Of a stretch of DNA of 41,373 nucleotides, positions 1 through 7,129 are shown piece by piece (within the stretch, counting starts at the first letter, position 1; every line of letters starts with the position of its first letter). Both the position numbers and the translations under genes were made by a program. Source of the DNA: Bacteroidota bacterium (GTDB lineage: Bacteria > Bacteroidota > Bacteroidia > Bacteroidales > F082); the NCBI GenBank assembly GCA_016845105.1, contig JAERTF010000185.1:1-41373 (forward strand), written 5' to 3'. The notes beneath the pieces were generated by a model, which saw only the letters and a program-made list of their open reading frames with translations, did not search any database and had not been told where the DNA came from.

Positions 1-16
1 TATATTTGTACTTTTG
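1..16 (+). promoter_or_regulatory. Tandem -7 promoter boxes of the rpsF operon
   Basis: Two back-to-back matches to the Bacteroidota -7 box TAnnTTTG: TATATTTG at 1-8 and TACTTTTG at 9-16. Any -33 element lies outside the window. The second box puts transcription start near position 20-24, which gives a short leader before the rpsF ATG at 70. That leader begins with a small hairpin, CCCAT (21-25) and ATGGG (30-34) around a TTTT loop. Confidence 0.65.
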
Positions 17-69
17 CACACCCATTTTTATGGGACGATTTAAAATTTTAATAACTAATTTAAATTATT

Positions 70-429
70 ATGAACCAGTACGAAACCGTTTTCATTTTAA
101 CTCCCGTTTTGTCTGATGAACAGATGAAGGAAGCGGTAAAAAAGTATGAGGAATTCCTTACTTCAAATGGTGCAGAAATAGTACATCGTGAAGATTGGGG
201 TTTACGTAAACTTGTTTACCCAATCCAGAAAAAAACAACTGGATTTTACAATTTGTTTGAATTTAAAAACGATGGTCAGCTAATTGCCAATTTAGAGCTT
301 CAGCTTAAACGCGACGAGCGCGTTTTACGTTTCCTTACAGTTAAACTCGATAAACATGCAATTGCATATAACGAGAAAAAACGCAGAATTAAAAAGGAAA
401 AAGCAAAACAAGAAAAGGAAGCTAAATAA
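70..429 (+). CDS. rpsF: 30S ribosomal protein bS6
   Basis: Small-subunit protein that pairs with bS18 on the platform of the 30S particle. The 119-residue product has the bS6 N-terminus (YETVFILTP) and the conserved central stretch [12 protein letters not shown] followed by [11 protein letters not shown] lysine- and glutamate-rich tail from about residue 100 makes it somewhat longer than the ~100-residue family norm. It is first in the rpsF-rpsR-rplI operon, 25 bases ahead of rpsR, and has tandem -7 boxes upstream. No Shine-Dalgarno sequence precedes the ATG, as is normal for this phylum. Structural work on Flavobacterium ribosomes places bS6, bS18 and bS21 around the anti-Shine-Dalgarno end of 16S rRNA, which matters for the unusual site before rplI. 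Confidence 0.97.
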   Translation: MNQYETVFILTPVLSDEQMKEAVKKYEEFLTSNGAEIVHREDWGLRKLVYPIQKKTTGFYNLFEFKNDGQLIANLELQLKRDERVLRFLTVKLDKHAIAYNEKKRRIKKEKAKQEKEAK

Positions 430-454
430 ATTTCTAATTTTTAAATAAAGAACT

Positions 455-724
455 ATGGCACAACCTAATTCAGACATAAAATATTTGACACCTATAGCAG
501 TAGACACGAAAAAGAAGAAATACTGCCGTTTCAAAAAAAGTCGTATTAAATATATCGACTATAAAGACCCTGATTTCCTACTTAAATTTGTAAACGAACA
601 AGGTAAATTATTACCACGTCGTATTACTGGAACATCAACAAAATACCAAAAGAAAGTTGCCCAGGCTGTTAAAAGAGCTCGTCACCTTTCATTAATGCCT
701 TATGTTGCTGATTTACTTAAATAA
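455..724 (+). CDS. rpsR: 30S ribosomal protein bS18
   Basis: The bS6 partner on the 30S platform. The 89-residue product carries the family core: [20 protein letters not shown], then [18 protein letters not shown] and [14 protein letters not shown] at the C-terminus. Length and motif order are normal for bS18. A single cysteine (residue 27) sits just before the core. It is second gene of the operon, starting 25 bases after rpsF with an A-rich, non-Shine-Dalgarno upstream sequence. Its stop codon is 14 bases before the rplI start, and the strong rplI ribosome-binding site lies in that gap. Confidence 0.97.
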   Translation: MAQPNSDIKYLTPIAVDTKKKKYCRFKKSRIKYIDYKDPDFLLKFVNEQGKLLPRRITGTSTKYQKKVAQAVKRARHLSLMPYVADLLK

Positions 725-731
725 AGGAGGG
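724..731 (+). promoter_or_regulatory. Strong Shine-Dalgarno site of rplI
   Basis: AAGGAGGG sits eight bases before the rplI ATG at 739 and touches the last base of rpsR. It is the only strong GGAGG element I found correctly placed before a start codon in the window. All other starts have A/T-rich upstream sequence. Bacteroidota normally initiate without Shine-Dalgarno pairing. Confidence 0.8.
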
Positions 732-738
732 AAAGAAA

Positions 739-1188
739 ATGGAAGTAATTTTAACAAAAGATGTAAACGGAGTAGGTTATAAAAATGACCTAATCTCTGT
801 AAAAGACGGGTTTGGAAGAAATTATCTAATACCCAAAGGACTTGCAACTATTGCAAATGACTCAAAGAAAAAAGCTCTTGCCGAATTAAAAAAACAGCAG
901 GCTTACAAAGAAGAAAAAATTGTTAAAGAAGCTGAATCAATTGCAGAATTGCTTAAAGGTTTAGAACTTACAATTGGAGTAAAAGCTGGTACTTCAGGCA
1001 AAATATTTGGTTCTGTAAATTCAATTATGGTTGCCAACGCAATTAAAGAAGCTAAAGATTTAGATATTGATCGTAAGAAAATTCATTTTGACGAAGATCA
1101 TATTAAAGAAGTTGGAAAATACTCAGCAACTATTAAACTTTACAAAGAAGTTAAGGTTGACATTAGCCTTGACGTAGTTGGAGAATAA
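739..1188 (+). CDS. rplI: 50S ribosomal protein bL9
   Basis: Large-subunit protein at the base of the L1 stalk. The 149-residue product has the canonical N-terminal domain (MEVILTKDVNGVGYKNDLI, then VKDGFGRNYLIPKGLA), a long lysine/glutamate-rich connecting helix at about residues 50-75, and the C-terminal domain beginning near GKIFGSVNS. Length matches the family. It is the last gene of the operon: an intrinsic terminator follows within 30 bases. It differs from its neighbours in having a strong Shine-Dalgarno sequence, so its translation may be initiated differently from that of rpsF and rpsR. That last point is inference. Confidence 0.97.
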   Translation: MEVILTKDVNGVGYKNDLISVKDGFGRNYLIPKGLATIANDSKKKALAELKKQQAYKEEKIVKEAESIAELLKGLELTIGVKAGTSGKIFGSVNSIMVANAIKEAKDLDIDRKKIHFDEDHIKEVGKYSATIKLYKEVKVDISLDVVGE

Positions 1189-1216
1189 CAACTTATTAAA
1201 AAATACACTAAATTTG

Positions 1217-1250
1217 AAACCCTTTCGTAACCCGGAAGGGTTTTCTTTTT
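1217..1250 (+). terminator. Intrinsic terminator of the rpsF-rpsR-rplI operon
   Basis: A ten-pair stem forms between AAACCCTTTC (1217-1226) and GGAAGGGTTT (1234-1243), with one G-T pair and a seven-base loop. The following stretch is T-rich (TCTTTTTT). It lies 28 bases after the rplI stop. Confidence 0.85.
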
Positions 1251-1271
1251 TAATGGAATAACTGAAACATA

Positions 1272-2033
1272 ATGCTCAGTAAGTCAAAGATAAAGCTTGT
1301 AAATCAGCTTAGGCAAAAAAAACATCGTCAACTAAACAACATGTTCTTTGTTGAAGGTAGTCGTTGCACAATTGATTTTCTGAATAGTGATACCTCATTA
1401 ATAGACCTATTTGCAACCGAAGAGTGGTTAGAGAATAATGATCAAAATGTAAAAATCACTAACCCAATTGCTGTTAATAAAAAAGAACTTAAAAAGATAA
1501 GCGCTTTAGCAAACCCTTCGGATGTGCTTGCGGTTTTCGAACTTCCTTCATCTGAAACCATAATAAAAATAGATAATAGCAACCTTAGTATCGCACTGGA
1601 TAATATTAGCGACCCGGGAAATCTGGGGACAATTATTCGTACCGCAGATTGGTTTGGAATTACTGATATATATTGTTCCAATAACACTGTGGATGCTTTT
1701 AACCCAAAGGTTGTACAAGCTACAATGGGCTCACTTTCACGCACAAACATAGTCTATACCGACCTACATAAATTATTATCGAATCGTCCCAATAATATAC
1801 CAGTTTTTGGAGCATTTCTTGATGGTATATCACTTCATGAATATGAACCACATGAAGCTGGAATTATTTTAATAGGTAGTGAAGCACATGGTATTTCCAA
1901 TGAGTTAACTCCATTAATTGACAACAAGATTACCATCCCAATGGCAAACAAAAACATCGATAACCGGCCCGAATCACTAAATGCTTCGGTCGCAGCTTCC
2001 ATTATTTGTTATGCTTTAAAAATAAGGACTTAA
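1272..2033 (+). CDS. SpoU/TrmH-family RNA 2'-O-methyltransferase
   Basis: Likely methylates a ribose 2'-hydroxyl in rRNA or tRNA using S-adenosylmethionine. The 253-residue product has the three SPOUT trefoil-knot motifs. Motif 1 is NISDPGNLGTIIRTA (111-125), with the catalytic Arg at 123. Motif 2 is IGSEAHGIS (201-209). Motif 3 begins IPM at 222 and continues ESLNASVAASI. The N-terminal ~90 residues, with KHRQLNNMFFVEGSR near the start, form the substrate-binding domain common in RlmB/TsnR-like members. The gene follows the rplI terminator and is probably transcribed separately, though I see no exact -7 box in the short gap. The exact target nucleotide cannot be told from sequence. Confidence 0.93.
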   Translation: MLSKSKIKLVNQLRQKKHRQLNNMFFVEGSRCTIDFLNSDTSLIDLFATEEWLENNDQNVKITNPIAVNKKELKKISALANPSDVLAVFELPSSETIIKIDNSNLSIALDNISDPGNLGTIIRTADWFGITDIYCSNNTVDAFNPKVVQATMGSLSRTNIVYTDLHKLLSNRPNNIPVFGAFLDGISLHEYEPHEAGIILIGSEAHGISNELTPLIDNKITIPMANKNIDNRPESLNASVAASIICYALKIRT

Positions 2034-2068
2034 ACATTAAATTACTTCTCTAGATTATTAGTTTTAAT

Positions 2069-2076
2069 TATTTTTG
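2069..2076 (+). promoter_or_regulatory. -7 promoter box for the small cysteine membrane protein
   Basis: TATTTTTG matches TAnnTTTG exactly and is followed by CA. It lies 23 bases before the ATG at 2100. No convincing -33 TTG is seen at the usual distance. Confidence 0.6.
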
Positions 2077-2099
2077 CATTCTAATAAATTACAAATACA

Positions 2100-2351
2100 A
2101 TGTACCTTAAATTACTAATCATAACTGTTGTTATACTGGCCATAGCCTTTGCTGCCATAGGCATTAAAATGTTTGTAAAAAAGGATGGTGAATTTAAAAA
2201 GCAGTGCTCATCAGTTGACCCTGATACCGGCAAGAAGCTTGGATGCTCATGCGAAGGAGCTCCGGGCGATGGTAGGTGCAGAAAAGAAAATGAAGAACAT
2301 ACTCATGAATCACCAACCCTGGCACAAATAAATGAGCTAAAATTTGATTAG
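2100..2351 (+). CDS. Small membrane protein with four cysteines, NqrM-like
   Basis: The 83-residue product has one N-terminal membrane helix (about 4-24), a basic stretch, then a short soluble domain with cysteines at 36, 49, 51 and 60 in a C-x12-C-x-C-x8-C arrangement. The tail is acidic and histidine-containing. Size, single helix and cysteine layout resemble NqrM (DUF539), the small maturation factor thought to deliver iron to the Cys-ligated centre of Na+-translocating NADH:quinone reductase. Similar short proteins in Bacteroidota are usually labelled only 'membrane or secreted protein'. No nqr or apbE gene is in this window, so the assignment rests on the pattern alone. It has its own -7 box and is 20 bases upstream of a glycosyltransferase that starts with GTG. 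Confidence 0.75.
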   Translation: MYLKLLIITVVILAIAFAAIGIKMFVKKDGEFKKQCSSVDPDTGKKLGCSCEGAPGDGRCRKENEEHTHESPTLAQINELKFD

Positions 2352-2371
2352 ATAATATTAGCTTTTCCAAA

Positions 2372-3889
2372 GTGAAAATTTCAAATAATATCGGGCAGTT
2401 TCTAGTATTCCTTTTTTCGCTGCTTTTGGTATTTTTCTTTCTAGACTTTCACAATATTCTTTTTAAGCATCCACAATCAATTCACTTTATAAGGCAAACA
2501 GATTGTTTATCATTTGTGTTAACTTATTATAACATGGGGTTTGATTTTTTTGAACCAAGGATGTTATCAATGTGGAGTACTGATGGTAAAGCAATGGGTG
2601 AATTTCCTCTGTTATACTATTTAACAGCATTAGGGTATAAGGTTTTTGGCGAACATGAATTTATCCTAAGATTAATAAATATAATAATAGTCTCAATTGG
2701 GTTATTCTATTTATACAAACTGTTAATTAAACTAGAGTTCGATGTTTTTTACTCTATGGCACTAACCTTTTTCTTCTTTTCGTCCACAGTGTTAATATAT
2801 TACACTAACAACTACCTACCCGATGCCCCTGCATTTGGAATAACATTAACAGCTTGGTATTTCTTTTATACTGGTTTGAAAAATCAAAGAAACCATAAAT
2901 CTTTCTACTTAAGCATATTTCTATTCACACTTGCTTCATTACTTAAAGTTACCTATGGATTAAATCTGGCAGCTGCGTTTTTATCAATTACTATATTCCA
3001 TTATTCCAAAGATAAGTTTTCATCAATAAAGAATAGCATCCCACTATACGTCTCTTTTTTGGTTGCTGCAACTATTATACTATGCTGGTACATTTATGTT
3101 ATAGAGTATAATAACCGCAACAATAGTGTTTACTTTTTAACACATTTAACTCCGATTTGGGACCTTGACAAAGCTCAAATTGAACTAGTGTGGAACTATA
3201 TTTACAACTACTGGTATACAAGTTATTACTACGAAACCACCTTTCATACATTTATAATCATAGTACTCCTGGGTTTTATATTCCCTAAAAAAATGAATCG
3301 TACTTTTCTGGTTTTAACATTATCAATTCTTCTTGGAACTACATTATATGCGATAATGTTCTACCGCCAATTTATGGCACATGATTACTATTTTATTGCG
3401 ATACTTCCTGCCCTTATATTTTTAGTAATCAATTCATTTATAGCTATTAATAACCAATTTCCTCTTATAATAAAAAACATATTTACCAAACTAGGCATCC
3501 TTATTATAATATTGCTAAGTATAAATTATGCCCAAGAAAAACTTCAGTCACGCTATGAAATATCTGGTGATATTTTTGCTGAAATAGGGAATCAACTTGA
3601 TGGATCTGATAAGATGCTCGATTCAATTAATATAAGTAAGGGTGCTAAATTCCTAGTTATAGGTGATCATACCCCGAATGGTAGTTTATACTTCCTAAAC
3701 AGAAGAGGTTGGACACTAAAAGACACATCTAACTATACAAGAATTAGGGCCAAAGAGTGTTTGGATTTTGGTGCTGATTATCTGCTACTAACAAACGAAG
3801 TATTTAACACCAATGAGTTTTTAAGCAATATTAATAAAGACTTTGTAGCTGAATATAATAATGCTGTTATCTATAAGATAGAAAAATAG
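2372..3889 (+). CDS. Polytopic GT-C (GT39-like) glycosyltransferase
   Basis: Likely transfers a sugar from a polyprenyl-phosphate donor on the outer face of the inner membrane. The 505-residue product has about ten hydrophobic helices between residues 8 and 395. The first external loop has FIRQTD near residues 39-44, the place where GT-C enzymes carry their catalytic acidic residue. A C-terminal soluble domain (about 395-505, including KFLVIGDHTPNG) follows, as in ArnT/PMT relatives. The start is GTG at 2372. The only upstream in-frame alternative before a stop is an ATT, so GTG is preferred. The acceptor (lipid, glycan or protein) cannot be inferred because no glycan cluster surrounds it. 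Confidence 0.8.
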   Translation: MKISNNIGQFLVFLFSLLLVFFFLDFHNILFKHPQSIHFIRQTDCLSFVLTYYNMGFDFFEPRMLSMWSTDGKAMGEFPLLYYLTALGYKVFGEHEFILRLINIIIVSIGLFYLYKLLIKLEFDVFYSMALTFFFFSSTVLIYYTNNYLPDAPAFGITLTAWYFFYTGLKNQRNHKSFYLSIFLFTLASLLKVTYGLNLAAAFLSITIFHYSKDKFSSIKNSIPLYVSFLVAATIILCWYIYVIEYNNRNNSVYFLTHLTPIWDLDKAQIELVWNYIYNYWYTSYYYETTFHTFIIIVLLGFIFPKKMNRTFLVLTLSILLGTTLYAIMFYRQFMAHDYYFIAILPALIFLVINSFIAINNQFPLIIKNIFTKLGILIIILLSINYAQEKLQSRYEISGDIFAEIGNQLDGSDKMLDSINISKGAKFLVIGDHTPNGSLYFLNRRGWTLKDTSNYTRIRAKECLDFGADYLLLTNEVFNTNEFLSNINKDFVAEYNNAVIYKIEK

Positions 3890-3969
3890 AAAAGCTGAAA
3901 TAAATACCCTATTTGTACCAATCAATTGCTCGCACATGGAATAATATGGTTAATATGAACTAAATGCCA

Positions 3970-3999
3970 TTGATTGTTATACCTATTTTACTAAATTTG
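3970..3999 (+). promoter_or_regulatory. Bacteroidota housekeeping promoter
   Basis: A TTG at 3970-3972 is followed by exactly 19 bases and then TAAATTTG at 3992-3999, matching the -33/-7 layout of Bacteroidota primary sigma promoters. The next gene starts at 4052, leaving a leader of about 45 bases. Confidence 0.7.
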
Positions 4000-4051
4000 C
4001 ATTATCTGGTTTTGGATTGATCAGATAAGACGAAGTGAAAATAAACTTGAT

Positions 4052-4333
4052 ATGACTGACAGAAGATTTATAAAAATAGCATTAACCATTATTGCTGCCG
4101 GTGTATGGGTTATTGTATTTCAAAATGCAGGAGTATTTCCACGTGTTTCTCCGGTTATGGTAGTTGCTGATTCTGCGTTGAGAATTCAAGGTGAAGTTGA
4201 TGTTAATAACACCGTTTTTATTAAGGGTTCGGTAGATGCTAATATTGAAAGCATAAATGGATATAGCAAATTTTATAAAGATCCAAGAACAGGGGAATAT
4301 TATGTTATCCCAATTACTGACCCTTACGAATAA
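4052..4333 (+). CDS. Small single-helix membrane protein of unknown function
   Basis: I do not recognise this 93-residue protein. It begins with a short basic segment, then one hydrophobic helix (about 8-26) and a soluble, probably extracytoplasmic, domain. The soluble part looks like beta structure (ALRIQGEVDVNNTVFIKG) and ends in a tyrosine- and proline-containing acidic tail. A good consensus promoter lies directly upstream, and the following TPR regulator has its own -7 box, so the gene is probably monocistronic. The promoter and plausible codon use support it as real. Confidence 0.75.
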   Translation: MTDRRFIKIALTIIAAGVWVIVFQNAGVFPRVSPVMVVADSALRIQGEVDVNNTVFIKGSVDANIESINGYSKFYKDPRTGEYYVIPITDPYE

Positions 4334-4375
4334 TCAATAGCTCTTAACTTGAATTAACTATTCTCAAATAAAAAC

Positions 4376-4383
4376 TATTTTTG
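4376..4383 (+). promoter_or_regulatory. -7 promoter box of the TPR regulator
   Basis: TATTTTTG is an exact TAnnTTTG match 43 bases before the ATG at 4427. A TTG lies at 4349-4351, but its 24-base spacing is longer than usual, so the -33 element is uncertain. Confidence 0.55.
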
Positions 4384-4426
4384 TTCAAATATAGTTTGTA
4401 ATAATCTAACTTCTTAAACTGTAAAT

Positions 4427-6214
4427 ATGTCTGGCTACAAAAATATTGTTATTACAATATTATCAGTATTGGTAGTCATATATTCAAGTGGTCAAAACAC
4501 TCAGGTAATTAATCAACTACATAGGCTAGAACTGGCTTCCGACAGTCTTGAAAAAGTGTATATTTATCATGATATTGTTTCTCAATTAAAAGAAACTTCT
4601 GTTGATCAAGCAATTGAGTATAACAAGAAAGCATTAACCCTGGCCAATAAAATTAACTCAGCCGATGCCTGTGGAGCTACAAATGAAATAATGGGTGAAT
4701 TGTATGGCAACAAAAATTACATACAGCCTGCCATAAACTATTATCTGATTAGTGCTAAAATATATGAAGGACTAAACAATTATCGAAAATTATCGAGTAT
4801 CTATGGCAACTTAGGCATGCTATACTATAATAATAATTACGATTACGAGCGAACTCTCTTTTATTATAGAAAATCACTTGACTATGCCGTCAAATTAAAT
4901 GACAAGAGCTTAATTGGAGAAGTTTATAACAGGATAGGTAGAATTTTATTTAATCAAAACAATTTTGAAGATGCGCGCTACTATTTTAATAATGCAAAGG
5001 ACATTTTTGAAGATCTTGATAATAAGGTAGGTGCCGCCGTTGCCACTAATAATATTGGTGAGATTTATAGAATGAAAGGTGAACTAAATAATGCACTTAA
5101 GTACTATAATAGAAGCATGAAACTAAATGAAACTGCCAACAACATACGTTTAAAAGCAATTACTTTAGAAAATATAGGACTAGTTAATAGTTTACAAGGG
5201 AATAAAAAGAAAGCATTAGAATACTACAATAATAGCTTGGAGTTATATAAAAATATAGATGATTTTATTGGAAGGTCGGAGTTATATTTATTAATAGCAG
5301 AAGAAAATATTAATGCCAGTGAATTTGAAAATGCATATAATTCGTATGAAAATGCATATCAGCTGGCCATGGAAAATAATCAATGGGAACAAATAAAAGA
5401 GTCATCACTTGGACTAAGCAGAGTTTTTGAAAACAAAAAGCAATATAAAGAATCACTAAAATTCCTTAGAATTTATGCAAGATATAACGACTCCATAATC
5501 AAAAAACAAATGTCGGACGAATTATTTGATCTACAATCGCACTTTCTAAGGAACATTAACGAAAAAGAATTACAAATAAAGGATGCTGACATAGAGTTAC
5601 TGGAAAGTGAACAAAGAATTAACCAATTAAAACAATATTTTTTAATCTTTGGAGGACTGCTACTAATTATATTATCAGTACTAACAGTAATAAGACTAAG
5701 AAATAGGGTAAAAAAGGAACGTCTTATAAATCAAAAAGACAGGCAACTACATGAAACCCAAAAAGAATTATTAAGACTTGAACTCGACAATAAGGATAAT
5801 GACCTTATTAATTTTGCATTACATTTAGTACAGAAGAATGAAGTACTAAAACAGTTAAAATACGACTTGGGAAAATTACCTGTTAATGATGACAATGAAC
5901 TTAACCGTAAAATCAAAGAACTGTCTATTCATGTGCAGCAAAGCCTTCAAATAAATAAAGATATAGAGGAGTTCCAGCAAAAAGTTGACTTAACCTATGA
6001 TGATTTCTTTGATAAACTAAAAGTAAAATTTCCATCACTAACTAAAAATGAAAAGCGACTTTGTGCTCTTTTGCGACTTAACCTTAGCACTAAAGAGATA
6101 TCCTCGTTAAACAACACATCCATTAAAGCAGTTGAAATGAGCCGATATCGGCTTCGTAAAAAATGTAACTTGAACAATGCACAATCCCTTTCTGAGTACC
6201 TTCAAAATATCTAG
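4427..6214 (+). CDS. TPR-containing membrane regulator with C-terminal LuxR-like HTH
   Basis: Probable one-protein sensor-regulator. The 595-residue product has a signal peptide (1-22), about seven TPR-type helical repeats (roughly 45-355, for example AIEYNKKAL, ARYYFNNAKDIF, ALKYYNRSMKLN), a short coiled coil, a single membrane helix (404-423), a charged coiled coil (425-520) and a C-terminal helix-turn-helix (about 537-585, LTKNEKRLCALL then STKEISSLNNTSIKAVEMSR). This architecture is common in Bacteroidota and puts TPRs in the periplasm and the HTH in the cytoplasm. There is no receiver or kinase domain, so how a signal reaches the HTH is unknown. An ECF sigma gene follows, but with its own -7 box, so a functional link is not established. 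Confidence 0.85.
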   Translation: MSGYKNIVITILSVLVVIYSSGQNTQVINQLHRLELASDSLEKVYIYHDIVSQLKETSVDQAIEYNKKALTLANKINSADACGATNEIMGELYGNKNYIQPAINYYLISAKIYEGLNNYRKLSSIYGNLGMLYYNNNYDYERTLFYYRKSLDYAVKLNDKSLIGEVYNRIGRILFNQNNFEDARYYFNNAKDIFEDLDNKVGAAVATNNIGEIYRMKGELNNALKYYNRSMKLNETANNIRLKAITLENIGLVNSLQGNKKKALEYYNNSLELYKNIDDFIGRSELYLLIAEENINASEFENAYNSYENAYQLAMENNQWEQIKESSLGLSRVFENKKQYKESLKFLRIYARYNDSIIKKQMSDELFDLQSHFLRNINEKELQIKDADIELLESEQRINQLKQYFLIFGGLLLIILSVLTVIRLRNRVKKERLINQKDRQLHETQKELLRLELDNKDNDLINFALHLVQKNEVLKQLKYDLGKLPVNDDNELNRKIKELSIHVQQSLQINKDIEEFQQKVDLTYDDFFDKLKVKFPSLTKNEKRLCALLRLNLSTKEISSLNNTSIKAVEMSRYRLRKKCNLNNAQSLSEYLQNI

Positions 6215-6369
6215 AATTGAACATGTAGAGTATATCCAATTATTATACACCTGTTTTACTGATAGTTAAATTATTTTACGTAGAAGTCATGTTATTTATA
6301 ATTATTACAAACAAACCAATTGTAGAAGTAGTGTAGAAACACTTTTAGATATTTTTTTTCATTTATATA

Positions 6370-6377
6370 TATTTTTG
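6370..6377 (+). promoter_or_regulatory. -7 promoter box of the first ECF sigma gene
   Basis: TATTTTTG matches TAnnTTTG 22 bases before the ATG at 6400. The upstream region is a run of T and TA, and no clear -33 TTG is visible. Confidence 0.5.
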
Positions 6378-6399
6378 TCACTGCAATATTGAGATAGCT

Positions 6400-6990
6400 A
6401 TGGCACAAATAACAAATAATTCAGAAGTTGATACATTACTTTCAAGATGTTTAGAAAACGATCGTAATGCACAATTTCATTTTTATGAGAAATATTCCAA
6501 AAAAGTTTTTGGTGTTTGTATGCGATATGCTAAAAACAATACAGATGCAGAGGACATATTACAGGAGGGTTTTATCAAAGTTTTCAAATACCTAAAAGAC
6601 TATAGTGGAAAAGGCTCAATTGAAGGATGGATGCGGAGAATTATGGTAACCACTGCATTAAACTATTACAAGAAAAAAAACCTCCTCAACAAAGATGTAG
6701 ACCCTGAAAATACACGTGTCTCTCTTTCCGATGATTACGAAGTACTTTCACAGATGACACATCAAGAGTTACTGGTTCTGGTACGACAACTACCATGTGG
6801 ATATCAAACCGTTTTCAATTTAAATACAATTGAGGGATATTCTCATAAGGAAATTAGCTCCATCATGAATATCTCTGTTAATACTTCAAAATCGCAATTA
6901 TCAAGAGCCAAAAATAGTCTGCGAAAAAAAATAGAATCATTATTTGAAGTTGAAGAATCCCAACTCTCGATGGCATCCTTAGCCAGTTAA
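6400..6990 (+). CDS. ECF-family RNA polymerase sigma factor
   Basis: Sigma factor of the extracytoplasmic-function group: 196 residues, only regions 2 and 4. Region 2 (about 26-95) has the core-binding and -10 segments (AEDILQEGFIKVFKYL, then GWMRRIMVTTALNYYKKK). Region 4 (about 123-180) has LPCGYQTVFNLNTIEGYSHK followed by the helix-turn-helix around MNISVNTSKSQLSRAK. A short serine-rich tail ends the protein. No anti-sigma gene is adjacent: the next gene downstream is a sugar permease 139 bases away. It could therefore be controlled by its own level or by a distant partner. Target promoters are unknown. Confidence 0.93.
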   Translation: MAQITNNSEVDTLLSRCLENDRNAQFHFYEKYSKKVFGVCMRYAKNNTDAEDILQEGFIKVFKYLKDYSGKGSIEGWMRRIMVTTALNYYKKKNLLNKDVDPENTRVSLSDDYEVLSQMTHQELLVLVRQLPCGYQTVFNLNTIEGYSHKEISSIMNISVNTSKSQLSRAKNSLRKKIESLFEVEESQLSMASLAS

Positions 6991-7129
6991 TTTTTAAACC
7001 TAAGCATTTCCTTCAATCTTTATAGTTATTAAATCAGTTTACAATAATCTATATTTCTTTGATTTTCGAATACAGAATTTTGTATTATTGATATCCACAA
7101 TATTTCTCAAATAATAAATAATATTATTA

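Noticed and set aside
325..534. Minus-strand 69-codon frame across the end of rpsF and start of rpsR
   Set aside because: It is antisense to two certain ribosomal protein genes and reads as poly-Phe/Leu from A-rich sequence; a shadow frame.
6330..6343. AGTGT-AGAA-ACACT hairpin between the TPR regulator and the ECF sigma gene
   Set aside because: Only five pairs and placed over 100 bases after the TPR gene; too weak to call a terminator.
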